Under the pieces are notes generated by a model. The model worked only from the letters and a program-made list of their open reading frames with translations. It did not search any database and was not told where the DNA came from. A stretch of DNA of 64,000 nucleotides from Shewanella baltica. GTDB lineage: Bacteria; Pseudomonadota; Gammaproteobacteria; Enterobacterales; Shewanellaceae. Within the stretch, counting starts at the first letter, position 1, and every line of letters starts with the position of its first letter. A program made the translations under genes and the position numbers. This document shows, one piece after another, positions 51,255 through 60,107 of the stretch. The stretch covers positions 1,922,001-1,986,000 of the forward strand of contig NZ_UGYM01000002.1 in the NCBI RefSeq assembly GCF_900456975.1, given 5' to 3'.

Positions 51255-51542
51255 ATGACGAAATCTGAACTTATCGAAAAACTCGCCACCAGGCAGTCGC
51301 AGCTGTCGGCGAAAGAGGTTGAAGGCGCAATCAAAGAAATGTTGGAGCAAATGGCAACAACATTAGAAAGCGGTGATCGTATTGAGATCCGTGGCTTTGG
51401 TAGTTTCTCGCTTCACTATCGTGCACCGCGGACTGGCCGTAATCCAAAGACTGGTTCATCAGTCGATTTGGAAGGTAAATACGTCCCGCACTTTAAGCCA
51501 GGCAAAGAACTGCGCGAGCGTGTTGACGCCGTTAATGTGTGA
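51255..51542 (+). CDS. ihfB: Integration host factor subunit beta
   Basis: The DNA-bending nucleoid protein; it works as a heterodimer with IhfA. 95 residues of the HU/IHF fold, starting [14 protein letters not shown], with the DNA-intercalating arm '[20 protein letters not shown]' (conserved Pro). It lies 73 bp after rpsA and is followed by a strong terminator. Confidence 0.98.
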   Translation: MTKSELIEKLATRQSQLSAKEVEGAIKEMLEQMATTLESGDRIEIRGFGSFSLHYRAPRTGRNPKTGSSVDLEGKYVPHFKPGKELRERVDAVNV

Positions 51543-51555
51543 TTGACCGCATAGT

Positions 51556-51583
51556 AAAAAGCCTCCGTTAGGAGGCTTTTTTG
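51556..51583 (+). terminator. Rho-independent terminator of ihfB
   Basis: AAAAGCCTCC (51557-51566) pairs with GGAGGCTTTT (51571-51580), GTTA loop, then T's. Confidence 0.95.
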
Positions 51584-51664
51584 TATCTATTGCAAGGCAA
51601 TGCTGGTCAGCTCAGTGAATTTCTTGGATAATCATTAAATTGAAACGCGTTTAGGGAGTGCAGC

Positions 51665-51940
51665 GTGAAATCATTTGTAGCAACTGTGCTTGTGGCACTG
51701 TTATTTATTCTGGCGTTGATTTTTGGCGCGCGTAACGAACAAGTGGTGACCATCAGCTATTTTGTCGCACAGGGTGAATATCGTTTACCTGTTGTGCTAG
51801 CGATCGTCTTTTTTGCTGGTTTCATCTTGAGCTGGTTAGTTGCAAGCTATTATATCGTGCGCTTGAAATTGAGCTTAGCGACAACGAGAAAGAAACTAAA
51901 CCAAGTGATGGCTAAAGCCCCTCAGGATGTAGACGCCTAA
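51665..51940 (+). CDS. lapA: Lipopolysaccharide assembly protein A
   Basis: A 91-residue inner-membrane protein with two TM helices (about 3-22 and 38-62) and a C-terminal basic/coiled segment, of the DUF1049/YciS family. The start is GTG at 51665 with GGGAG upstream. It ends one base before lapB, which in E. coli it accompanies in controlling LpxC turnover and LPS synthesis. Confidence 0.95.
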   Translation: MKSFVATVLVALLFILALIFGARNEQVVTISYFVAQGEYRLPVVLAIVFFAGFILSWLVASYYIVRLKLSLATTRKKLNQVMAKAPQDVDA

Positions 51941-51941
51941 T

Positions 51942-53102
51942 ATGCTTGAGATACTCTTTCTGTTGCTTCCCATTGCTGCCGCCTACGGTTGGTATATGGG
52001 GCGACGGAGCATAAGGCAGAATCAAAGCAATCAACGTAAACAATTGAGCCGGGACTACTTTACTGGCCTCAATTTCTTACTGTCGAACGAATCGGATAAA
52101 GCCGTTGATTTGTTTATCAGTATGCTAGATGTTGACGATGAAACCATAGATACCCATCTGTCACTCGGTTCGCTGTTTCGTAAGCGAGGCGAGGTCGACC
52201 GCTCCATCCGTATCCATCAGAATTTAATTGCCCGTCCAAACCTAGCCAATGAGCAGCGCGACATCGCTATGATGGAGCTGGGTAAAGATTATCTGGCCGC
52301 GGGTTTTTACGACAGGGCCGAAGAAATCTTTATCAACTTGGTTAGCCAAGATGATCACAGCGAAGAATCTGAAACTCAGCTGATTGCTATCTATCAAGTG
52401 ATTAAAGAGTGGCAAAAAGCCATTGATATCACTAAGCGTCTAAGTCGTAAACGTCAGCAAGTCTTAAAGCCGTTAACGGCGCATTTCTATTGCCAGTTAG
52501 CCGATGAAGCCAGTGACGATTCACAGAAGATTAAACTGCTGCAACAGGCGCTGAAGCAAGATCAGCAATGCGGTCGTGCGTTATTGACCTTAGCGAAAAA
52601 ATACCTCGATATTCAAGATTATGCCCAGTGCAAGCAAATGCTGCTGCAACTGAAAAAAGCCGATATCGAGCTTTTTGCCGATGCAATCCCCACGGCCAAA
52701 CAAGTTTATCGCGACACACAAGACAAAGAAGGCTTCCAAGAGTTACTGGCGGGCGCCATGGCCGATGGCGCGGGGGCTTCAGTGGTTGTCGCCTTAGCGC
52801 AGCACATGATAAGTCTGGATGAGATTAAAGCGGCAGAGACCATGGTGCTCGATGCCCTATATCGCCATCCGACCATGAAAGGTTTTCAGCACTTGATGCA
52901 GATGCATTTGCGTCAAGCAGAGGAAGGGCAAGCCAAGCAAAGTTTAACTATGCTAGAGCAGCTCGTTGAGCAACAAATTAAATTCCGTCCGAGCTACCGT
53001 TGTAAAGAGTGTGGTTTCCCTTCACATGCACTTTACTGGCATTGTCCTTCCTGTAAAAACTGGGGCAGTATCAAGCGGATCAGAGGCTTAGACGGCGAGT
53101 AA
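51942..53102 (+). CDS. lapB: Lipopolysaccharide assembly protein B (TPR/rubredoxin)
   Basis: 386 residues. An N-terminal TM anchor (about 2-18) is followed by tetratricopeptide repeats in the cytoplasm (about 45-330), such as 'DTHLSLGSLFRKRGEVDRSI'. A C-terminal rubredoxin-type zinc site has two CxxC pairs ('RCKECGFPSH', 'HCPSCKNWG'). It recruits LpxC to FtsH for degradation in E. coli (YciM). It is coupled to lapA, and pyrF follows as in E. coli. Confidence 0.97.
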   Translation: MLEILFLLLPIAAAYGWYMGRRSIRQNQSNQRKQLSRDYFTGLNFLLSNESDKAVDLFISMLDVDDETIDTHLSLGSLFRKRGEVDRSIRIHQNLIARPNLANEQRDIAMMELGKDYLAAGFYDRAEEIFINLVSQDDHSEESETQLIAIYQVIKEWQKAIDITKRLSRKRQQVLKPLTAHFYCQLADEASDDSQKIKLLQQALKQDQQCGRALLTLAKKYLDIQDYAQCKQMLLQLKKADIELFADAIPTAKQVYRDTQDKEGFQELLAGAMADGAGASVVVALAQHMISLDEIKAAETMVLDALYRHPTMKGFQHLMQMHLRQAEEGQAKQSLTMLEQLVEQQIKFRPSYRCKECGFPSHALYWHCPSCKNWGSIKRIRGLDGE

Positions 53103-53144
53103 ATAAGATAATATCTATGTTAGTGTAACCCCGTTGGAGAGATG

Positions 53145-53840
53145 ATGACGACTAAACCTATCCTCGTAGCGCTTGATTACGATAATAAAAACCACGCTTT
53201 ACAACTGATAGAAAAACTCGATCCCAACATGTGCCGCCTTAAAGTCGGGAAAGAAATGTTTACCCTGTTTGGCCCGCAATTAGTGAAAGATATCCATGAT
53301 CGTGGCTTTGATTTGTTCCTTGATTTGAAATTTCACGATATTCCCAATACTGTCGCCAAAGCCGTGGCCGCTGCCGCAGAGCTGGGTGTATGGATGACGA
53401 ACGTGCATGCCAGTGGTGGTTTAGCCATGATGGAAGCGGCCAAAAAGGCCTTGCTGCCATACGGCGACAAAGCGCCTATGCTGATCGCTGTGACGGTATT
53501 AACCTCCATGAGTGATGATGATCTTAAATTACTCGGCATCAATGTGCCTGCATTTGAGCATGTGCAGCGTTTAGCTAAACTGACGCAGCAAGCAGGACTC
53601 GACGGCGTGGTGTGTTCAGCCCAAGAAGCAACAGCGTTAAAATCACTGTTAGGTCAGGATTTCAAACTCGTGACGCCGGGGATCCGCCCAGTTGGTAGTG
53701 ATGCTGGCGATCAACACCGGGTGATGACGCCACCTCAAGCGATAGCAGCGGGCTCAGATTACCTAGTGATAGGCCGTCCGATCACCAAAGCCGCCGATCC
53801 ATTAGCGGCATTGCAAGCGATTCACCAATCATTGGCATAG
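53145..53840 (+). CDS. pyrF: Orotidine 5'-phosphate decarboxylase
   Basis: Last step of UMP synthesis. 231 residues from the second of two consecutive ATG codons (53145), which has the better distance to GGAG. The active-site Lys/Asp motif is '[16 protein letters not shown]'; the substrate-phosphate loop is '[20 protein letters not shown]' and 'VIGRPITKA'. It follows lapB by about 40 bp, so it is probably in the same transcript. Confidence 0.98.
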   Translation: MTTKPILVALDYDNKNHALQLIEKLDPNMCRLKVGKEMFTLFGPQLVKDIHDRGFDLFLDLKFHDIPNTVAKAVAAAAELGVWMTNVHASGGLAMMEAAKKALLPYGDKAPMLIAVTVLTSMSDDDLKLLGINVPAFEHVQRLAKLTQQAGLDGVVCSAQEATALKSLLGQDFKLVTPGIRPVGSDAGDQHRVMTPPQAIAAGSDYLVIGRPITKAADPLAALQAIHQSLA

Positions 53841-54014
53841 ACGTTTCAATAGTAGTCTCAATCGCGGTTTGACCGTCGTTTGAATAAAAAAGCTTGGAAT
53901 CGCTGGTTGGTATCCTTGATATGATTAATAAAAATTGAAATAGTATCTTGAATGACAACATAAAATAATTAATCACACCCTGAGTGCATATCTCACAGTT
54001 CACGGAGAACGCCC

Positions 54015-54836
54015 ATGTTTAATGCTACGATGTTTAACTATCAAGGTAAGAATGTTGTCGTTGTCGGTGGCACCAGTGGGATAAATCTCGCCATTGCAAT
54101 TGCGTTCGCGCAGGCTGGCGCCAATGTCGCAGTCGCGAGTCGCAGCCAAGATAAAGTTGATGCCGCGGTATTGCAGCTGCAACAGGCCAATCCTGATGGT
54201 ATTCATTTAGGTGTGAGTTTTGATGTACGCGATCTTAGCGCCCTTGAAGTCGGTTTTGATAAAATAGCTTCTGAGTTTGGTTTTATCGATGTGCTGGTTA
54301 GCGGCGCGGCGGGTAATTTCCCTGCCAGCGCCGCAAAGCTTTCGGCCAATGGTTTTAAGTCGGTGATGGACATTGATTTGCTCGGCAGTTTTCAAGTGCT
54401 AAAGCAGGCTTATCCTTTGCTACGTCGCCCCAATGGCAATATTATTCAGATTTCGGCGCCGCAGGCTTCGATTGCTATGCCCATGCAAGTACATGTGTGT
54501 GCCGCTAAAGCGGGCGTGGATATGCTGACGCGAACCTTAGCGTTAGAGTGGGGCTGTGAGGGGCTGAGAATTAATTCGATTATGCCAGGCCCCATAGCAA
54601 ACACTGAAGGCTTTAATCGCCTTGCACCCAGCGCCGCATTACAGCAGAAGGTTGCCCAATCCGTTCCATTAAAACGCAACGGCGCTGGTCAGGATATCGC
54701 CAATGCAGCGTTATTCTTAGGCTCCGAATTGGCGTCTTATATTACGGGAGTTGTGCTGCCAGTTGATGGCGGTTGGTCACTTGGCGGCGCCAGTATTGCG
54801 ATGACAGAGCTTGGCGAATTGGCCGCAAAAATGTAG
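54015..54836 (+). CDS. SDR oxidoreductase of the 2,4-dienoyl-CoA reductase (DECR2-like) type
   Basis: 273 residues with the NADP-binding 'VVVGGTSGINLAIAIAFAQA' and a Rossmann fold. The usual SDR Tyr of YxxxK is missing: the segment reads 'QVHVCAAKAGVDMLTRTLAL', with Lys kept. The Asn of the catalytic tetrad is replaced by Asp ('VMDIDLLGSF'). This combination, and the following 'RINSIMPGPIANTEGF', closely recalls peroxisomal 2,4-dienoyl-CoA reductase DECR2. It may therefore act on dienoyl-CoA esters as a second, flavin-free route beside FadH. The ATG follows GGAGAACGCCC. No fatty-acid operator was seen upstream. Function is inference. Confidence 0.82.
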   Translation: MFNATMFNYQGKNVVVVGGTSGINLAIAIAFAQAGANVAVASRSQDKVDAAVLQLQQANPDGIHLGVSFDVRDLSALEVGFDKIASEFGFIDVLVSGAAGNFPASAAKLSANGFKSVMDIDLLGSFQVLKQAYPLLRRPNGNIIQISAPQASIAMPMQVHVCAAKAGVDMLTRTLALEWGCEGLRINSIMPGPIANTEGFNRLAPSAALQQKVAQSVPLKRNGAGQDIANAALFLGSELASYITGVVLPVDGGWSLGGASIAMTELGELAAKM

Positions 54837-54906
54837 TTTGGTTTTAGATGTTTGATATTCAAAATCGAGAACTTTGATTTTATATAGATTAAGTAGGTAA
54901 TGATCC

Positions 54907-55449
54907 ATGGCTAATGCATTACAAGAGCAGCTACTCAAAGCAGGGCTTGCCAGTAAACAAAAGGTTCGCGACGTTAAGACCCAAAAACGCCGTGATAAAA
55001 AATCACGAATAGATGATGGCTCCAGTGCTTTTAAGCAAGAAGTGGCCGAGCAAAAACGTTTGCAGGCGCTAAAAGATAAAGCGCTGAACGAGCAACGTTT
55101 TGCAGAGGCATCAGAGCGTGGACAGGTGCGCGGTTTAATCACTGAGTTCACTAAGTCTGCGATTAAGATCCCAACTTATGCCGAACTGAAGTTTAACTAT
55201 ACTCTTGATAATAAAATCTATTCTTTATACATAGATGAAAAACTGCAGGCAGAATTGCTCAAAGGGCAGTTAGGCATAGTACGTTACGAAGATAAGAGTT
55301 ACTTAGTACCACATAAGTTAGCCGAGCGAGTGAAACTGCTGGTGCAGCAGTGGTGTGGTTATCTGTGGCAGCAGGATGAATCTAAAGCTGTGGTGGTTGA
55401 AGATGATCCCTATGCGGATTATGCGATCCCAGATGATTTAATGTGGTAA
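54907..55449 (+). CDS. yaiL: DUF2058 family protein (YaiL-like)
   Basis: A 180-residue basic cytoplasmic protein. The N-terminal third is a charged helix (starts MANALQEQLLKAGLASKQK, with Lys/Arg-rich 'KTQKRRDKKSR'), predicted coiled coil. The C-terminal domain has 'FNYTLDNKIYSLYIDEKLQ' and 'GIVRYEDKSYLVPHKLAERV'. The family is sometimes annotated as a nucleoprotein/polynucleotide-associated enzyme, but its function is not established. It is followed by a terminator. Confidence 0.88.
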   Translation: MANALQEQLLKAGLASKQKVRDVKTQKRRDKKSRIDDGSSAFKQEVAEQKRLQALKDKALNEQRFAEASERGQVRGLITEFTKSAIKIPTYAELKFNYTLDNKIYSLYIDEKLQAELLKGQLGIVRYEDKSYLVPHKLAERVKLLVQQWCGYLWQQDESKAVVVEDDPYADYAIPDDLMW

Positions 55450-55509
55450 TAAGCACAAGCTTGTGAACTAACGCTGCGACAATCCTGTGGTAAAGCTTCT
55501 AAAATAGAG

Positions 55510-55539
55510 ACCCTTAAGTTCAAGCTTAAGGGTTTTTTT
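55510..55539 (+). terminator. Rho-independent terminator of the DUF2058 gene
   Basis: ACCCTTAAG (55510-55518) pairs with CTTAAGGGT (55525-55533), 6-nt loop, followed by T's. Confidence 0.93.
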
Positions 55540-55630
55540 ATGGGTTGAATTTATACTTTGCTCACGTACCTCCATATTATTCGCGGCTGTATTTGTAATG
55601 AGATTGTTTTCTACAGTGAACTGGTATAAA

Positions 55631-55648
55631 TTAAAACAACTGTTTTAA
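55631..55648. promoter_or_regulatory. Perfect palindromic operator before acyl-CoA dehydrogenase
   Basis: TTAAAACAACTGTTTTAA is an exact 8+2+8 palindrome lying 22 bp before the ATG and right after a TATAAA-type -10 (55625-55630). It nearly matches the site before fadH. The core AAAC-N4-GTTT agrees with the PsrA fatty-acid repressor pattern; binding is inferred. Confidence 0.7.
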
Positions 55649-55670
55649 TCCTACGTTTAAGAGTCTACCA

Positions 55671-57428
55671 ATGAACCCTTATCAAGCCCCGTTAACGGAT
55701 ATGCGTTTCCTACTGGAACAGGTATTTGATGCCCCAAACACTTGGGCACAATTGCCTGAGATTGCTGAAATGGTCGATATCGACACGGCCAATGCCATTC
55801 TTGAAGAAGCAGCCAAGATCAGCAGTGAGTTGATCCATCCGCTGAACCGGACTGGCGATGAGCAGGGCGTGTTACATCAAGATAATCAAGTGATTACTCC
55901 TGATGGCTACAAAGCCGTTTATGAACAGTATTCGCAGGGCGGTTGGATTGGCTTGTGTGGCGATCCTGAATTTGGTGGCATGGGCATGCCAAAGATGCTG
56001 GGGATCTTAGTCGACGAAATGGCTTACAGTGCCTGTAATGCATTTACGCTTTATGGCTCGTTAACTGCGGGTGCGGCTTTATGTATCAATGCCCACGGCA
56101 GCGAAGAATTAAAACAAGCTTATTTGCCTAAGTTATATTCCGGCGAATGGGCGGGTGCTATGGATATGACAGAGCCGCAAGCGGGTTCTGATCTGCGTAA
56201 TATTCGTACTCGAGCTTTACCGCAGGATGATGGTAGTTATGCCATCACGGGCAGCAAGATTTTTATCACGGGTGGCGATCACGATTTAACTGAAAACGTT
56301 ATCCACTTAGTGCTTGCCAAGCTACCGGATAGCAAAGGGATTTCACTCTTCCTTGTGCCTAAAATATCGGTAAATACCGATGGCAGCTTAGCGAATGCGA
56401 ATGGTGTATCTGTGGGTTCCATCGAGCACAAGATGGGCCTTAAAGGTTCAGCAACGTGTGTGATGAACTTTGATAATGCCCAAGGTTTCTTGATTGGTGA
56501 ACCCAATCGCGGTCTCGTGTGCATGTTCACTATGATGAACTACGAGCGCTTAGCGATTGGTATTCAAGGGCTGGGCAGTGCTCAGGCGGCGTATCAGATG
56601 GCAGCCGATTATGCTAAAGAGCGTAATCAAGGCGTTGCCGCTGGCGGCTCGCCGACGGGCAGTGAATCAGATCCTATTATCGTCCACGGCGATGTGCGCC
56701 GTATGTTGTTGACCATTCGAGCGATGACAGAAGCGGGCCGTGCTTTGTCTGTGTTTACTGGGCAACAGCTAGATTTGGCCAAATATGCTCAAGATGAAGT
56801 TAAAGCCAAAGCGGCGCGTTATGTGGGTTTATTAACGCCAGTCGCTAAAGCCTTTTTAACCGATCGCGGTCTTGATGCGACGATCATGGCGCAGCAAGTT
56901 TTTGGTGGACATGGTTATATTCGTGAAACGGGTATTGAGCAATTAGTCCGTGATACCCGTATCGCACAGATTTATGAAGGCACCAATGGCATTCAAGCCA
57001 TCGATTTCCTCGGCCGTAAAGTCACGGGCGATAATCTTGCCGCATTAAATGAATTTGTCGCTGACTTGAAAGCACAAATGCGCGCATTTACTCACGTTGA
57101 TGCGGTGAAAGTGGCCGCAGTATGCGCACGTTTAGATGCATTAGTCATAGTCGCTGAGTCGATTAATGAGCACAAAGTCGCTCAACCTGCGCTTATCAAT
57201 GCTTGCGCAGTCGACTTCTTAGATGCCTTTGGTTACACCCTGTATGGTTTCTACTGGTTGGCTATGGTCGATAAAGTCGCTGATCATGAAGATAAAGCGT
57301 TCGCCGAGCAGAAAGCCTATTTAGCTAAGTTCTATTTTGATAAGTTACTGCCTAAAGCGGATTACCATATCGCTCAAGTCAGAGCCGGTGATGCGACCAC
57401 TATGGCGATGCCTGCAGAGTTGTTTTAA
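55671..57428 (+). CDS. Acyl-CoA dehydrogenase (FadE-type, ETF-linked)
   Basis: An FAD enzyme for the first step of beta-oxidation. 585 residues, the large C-terminally extended bacterial class. The FAD/substrate region is 'AMDMTEPQAGSDLRNIRTRA', the second is 'GSKIFITGGDHDL', and the dimer/FAD segment is 'QVFGGHGYIRETGIEQLVRD'. The catalytic base is expected in 'RIAQIYEGTNGIQAIDFLGR'. An ATG start follows AAGAG. The upstream palindrome shared with fadH argues for joint fatty-acid control. Chain-length preference cannot be read. Confidence 0.95.
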   Translation: MNPYQAPLTDMRFLLEQVFDAPNTWAQLPEIAEMVDIDTANAILEEAAKISSELIHPLNRTGDEQGVLHQDNQVITPDGYKAVYEQYSQGGWIGLCGDPEFGGMGMPKMLGILVDEMAYSACNAFTLYGSLTAGAALCINAHGSEELKQAYLPKLYSGEWAGAMDMTEPQAGSDLRNIRTRALPQDDGSYAITGSKIFITGGDHDLTENVIHLVLAKLPDSKGISLFLVPKISVNTDGSLANANGVSVGSIEHKMGLKGSATCVMNFDNAQGFLIGEPNRGLVCMFTMMNYERLAIGIQGLGSAQAAYQMAADYAKERNQGVAAGGSPTGSESDPIIVHGDVRRMLLTIRAMTEAGRALSVFTGQQLDLAKYAQDEVKAKAARYVGLLTPVAKAFLTDRGLDATIMAQQVFGGHGYIRETGIEQLVRDTRIAQIYEGTNGIQAIDFLGRKVTGDNLAALNEFVADLKAQMRAFTHVDAVKVAAVCARLDALVIVAESINEHKVAQPALINACAVDFLDAFGYTLYGFYWLAMVDKVADHEDKAFAEQKAYLAKFYFDKLLPKADYHIAQVRAGDATTMAMPAELF

Positions 57429-57474
57429 CAAGGCTTTGATAGATTCGTTTAAATAGAAACGAAATAAAAACGAG

Positions 57475-57502
57475 AAAAGCACTGATGACTCAGTGCTTTT
57501 TT
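57475..57502. terminator. Terminator between acyl-CoA dehydrogenase gene and dacB
   Basis: An 11-bp stem AAAAGCACTGA / TCAGTGCTTTT (57475-57485, 57490-57500) with T's on the plus strand and a shorter T run on the minus strand. It may serve both convergent genes. Confidence 0.92.
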
Positions 57503-57535
57503 GTTTTATATCATGCTATTTCAACTCGGCAGTAT

Positions 57536-59044
57536 TTAATCTTGGACCGAGTGAGCTGCGGTACTAAGCGCTGCTGTGGTGGGGGATGGCACTTGCAGCA
57601 CTGAAATCAATTGCTTGAGAAACTCGGCATTAAACGATGGTTTATGCTGATGTTTAAGCTCGGGACTCATGCCATTCTCAAGCACCACAAACAGGGTGTC
57701 ACTGTGCTCAGGCAAACGGATAAACCCCGCTAAGTTAGACACGCCTTGCATCGAGCCTGTTTTAGCAAAAATTTGCTGTTTCAGCGGCGGCTTGTTGTAA
57801 CCCATGCGATACCTTAAGGTGCCGCTTATTCCTGCTTGCGGCAGACTGGTCATTAACGGGCTAAAGCGGCTGTCCTTATGGATGAGTGCCAATACCGCCG
57901 CTAACTGCTGGGCATTGAGCAAGTTATAGCGTGACAGCCCTGAACCATCGACAATGTTAGCGTTACTCAGATCGACGCCTAACTCCGTTAAAATCCGCTG
58001 CATGGCTGCCGCGCCATTGGTAAAGCTACCTTGGGCATTGAAATAACTTTTGCCAAGCTGTTTAAACAGGCTATCAGCAATCAAATTATCCGACTTGAGC
58101 AGCATAGTATCGAGCAATTCAGGCAGAGGCGCCGAGCTATGGCTGGCAATCAGTTTCGCCTTTTTGGGCAAGCTAGTGCCGAGCTTAACTTTACCCGCCA
58201 GTGACATCTCACCTTTGAGCAGCGAGGTGAGGTTATCTTGGGCAAATTTGAACGGATCGCTGACCGCAATCGCCAGTCCAATCGCTTCACCTCCCGGATA
58301 ACAACCACGCAGATGATAGTTGTTTTGGCCTAGTCGCACCAAATCGAGCTGGCAAAATTCACGACTCGCCTTGGGATCAAATACCGCATCGCTGCTGACT
58401 TTTACCCCATAACTCCCCGTGCGCAGGCTCACCTGTGAAGGTTTGTTGGCCGTGCTGGGGTTGAACTGACCATAGACGCAGTTTTGATTGATAATGTAAC
58501 TCGACACAGGCGCGGCAAAACAAATGCCTAAGTCATCCCAAACCCAACCAGGGGCTTGCATTTGCTCTTGTTTATCGCCGAGCAAATACAGATGTCCATC
58601 AATGCGATTAATGCCTTGTTTCACGAGACTGGCAAAAATGGCCTTGAGATCGGCTTGAGTGAACGTCGGATCGCCACTAAAACGCAGATAAGCGCTGCCG
58701 GCGATATGGCCCTTGCGTATTGGTGCGTCCGTCCATAATTCAGTGACATAACGAAAATCAGGCCCAAGCTGAGTCATGGCACTCACAGCGGTGAGTAATT
58801 TTTGCGTGCTGGCGGGAATAAACAGCGTCTCGGCCTGTTGGCTAAAGATCACTTGATTGCTCGACATGTCCATCGCCAGCAGTGCAATTTGCGAGTGCCG
58901 AGGGCTGATTTTGCTGACCGCTTGGCTGAGCGAAGTGGTTTGGGTCTCTATCGCTCCAGCGTCGATTTGCTCAGCGCGGGCGATATTGTGGCTCGTCGCT
59001 AGGAGTAGGCTGGCATACAGAGTGGTTTTCAGTAACGTTTCCAT
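57536..59044 (-). CDS. dacB: D-alanyl-D-alanine carboxypeptidase/endopeptidase (PBP4)
   Basis: A periplasmic penicillin-binding protein of class C that trims peptidoglycan cross-links. 502 residues with a signal peptide (cut near ARA-EQ). The active-site SxxK is Ser79-Thr-Gln-Lys82 ('FIPASTQKLLTA'). The SxN is in 'LLKSDNLIADSLF' and KTG in 'FAKTGSMQGV'. A large insert between SxxK and SxN (about 110-290) is typical of PBP4. It is convergent with the acyl-CoA dehydrogenase. Confidence 0.96.
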   Translation of the reverse strand: METLLKTTLYASLLLATSHNIARAEQIDAGAIETQTTSLSQAVSKISPRHSQIALLAMDMSSNQVIFSQQAETLFIPASTQKLLTAVSAMTQLGPDFRYVTELWTDAPIRKGHIAGSAYLRFSGDPTFTQADLKAIFASLVKQGINRIDGHLYLLGDKQEQMQAPGWVWDDLGICFAAPVSSYIINQNCVYGQFNPSTANKPSQVSLRTGSYGVKVSSDAVFDPKASREFCQLDLVRLGQNNYHLRGCYPGGEAIGLAIAVSDPFKFAQDNLTSLLKGEMSLAGKVKLGTSLPKKAKLIASHSSAPLPELLDTMLLKSDNLIADSLFKQLGKSYFNAQGSFTNGAAAMQRILTELGVDLSNANIVDGSGLSRYNLLNAQQLAAVLALIHKDSRFSPLMTSLPQAGISGTLRYRMGYNKPPLKQQIFAKTGSMQGVSNLAGFIRLPEHSDTLFVVLENGMSPELKHQHKPSFNAEFLKQLISVLQVPSPTTAALSTAAHSVQD

Positions 59045-59111
59045 GTTAGCGATTGGCCATTTTTATTAAGAACATCATGGGCCTGCAGGTTAAGTTCGAT
59101 ACAATGTGGGG

Positions 59112-59288
59112 CTAATCCTCACTGCTGCCGTCATCCTTTTCCATCAAGCGATATAAACGTAGGGTAACAAACAATACCAGTCCGATAAACAGTGGCAGGA
59201 TCAGTAATCCCAACTGAGCTTTAAAATGGAAAATACCCCAAGCAAACAGCAGTGTCAGCGCTAACGTCAGCAGAATTTTTTTGTTCAT
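59112..59288 (-). CDS. Small hypothetical membrane protein (58 aa)
   Basis: A minus-strand ORF of 58 codons starting ATG at 59288. The product begins MNKKILLTLALTLLFAWGIF and has two hydrophobic stretches (about 5-18 and 27-44) with a basic turn (FHFKAQ). It ends in an acidic tail (MEKDDGSSED), which fits an inner-membrane hairpin with positive-inside topology. The Shine-Dalgarno is weak (AAGACGAAGACC). It lies upstream of dacB on the same strand with a 67-bp gap and may be co-transcribed. I do not recognise a family. Amino-acid composition and position support a real gene. Confidence 0.65.
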   Translation of the reverse strand: MNKKILLTLALTLLFAWGIFHFKAQLGLLILPLFIGLVLFVTLRLYRLMEKDDGSSED

Positions 59289-59763
59289 GGTCTTCGTCTT
59301 TTATCGTGTTGGTTTAATCGCAAATAGGCGTTTTAGTTTACGCTAAATCACTGGGTTCGGGGTAAACGAAATAGGTTTGAAGATTATTTTGTGATTTGGC
59401 CGACATTTTAGCGGATCTTCAGTAAAACCTGCGATGGTTGGTATGGGCTCGTCGCGTTAAACATCACTTAATTCAGGAACTGTCCGATTAATATAGAACC
59501 GTTAATATTCACACTTTTACATTGCCCTTAACATGATATGTGTGCCGAAAAAACAGCCCTTAAATGTGGTTGTAATCCTAGCCTAAAAGATGTGATTTTT
59601 AGCTAAATAGTGGCGCTACGGCGGGATTACATCGCGTGAGGTCAAATTACCAGCAAAACCGCGAGGTTTAAGGAGGCTTTTGGGAGAAAAGTCTTGCCGA
59701 GACGAGGTGAAGTCGGTAATTTCTACCCCTTACGATTTTAGGTTCTTAGGTAACAACTAAACC
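59289..59763. other. Intergenic region upstream of DUF1904-pssA
   Basis: About 475 bp. No ORF, repeat or recognisable regulatory motif could be supported; promoters for the minus-strand small gene and the plus-strand pair must lie here. Confidence 0.6.
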
Positions 59764-60087
59764 ATGCCACATATTAGTATGCGCGGCTTACCACAAGCGG
59801 TCGTTGCAGCGTTCAGCCAAACATTACTGCAGTCATTGGCGGATATATGTAAAGGTAATGCAGAGAGTTTCACGTTAGATTGGATCCCAAGCATCAGTTT
59901 TCGAAATGGAAAAATTGATCAACGCTTCGTCCAAGTTGAGTTACTCTGGTTCCCTAAGGACCCTGATATCCATCTTAAAGTAGAACAAACGATCAGGCAG
60001 GCAGTGACAGAGGCCTATCCAGAGTTAACACATATTGCTGTGATGTTTTTATCATTGAACCCCAGTGCTTCCTATCGGGGTGGTTAG
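59764..60087 (+). CDS. DUF1904 family protein
   Basis: A 107-residue cytoplasmic protein starting MPHISMRGLPQAVVAAFSQT, with 'FVQVELLWFPKDPDIHLKVE' and an end 'VMFLSLNPSASYRGG'. The pattern fits DUF1904, a tautomerase-like small fold (N-terminal Met-Pro) of unknown function. It lies 20 bp before pssA on the same strand, so it is probably co-transcribed. Confidence 0.85.
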   Translation: MPHISMRGLPQAVVAAFSQTLLQSLADICKGNAESFTLDWIPSISFRNGKIDQRFVQVELLWFPKDPDIHLKVEQTIRQAVTEAYPELTHIAVMFLSLNPSASYRGG

Positions 60088-60107
60088 CATGATTAAAGGA
60101 GGATGCC

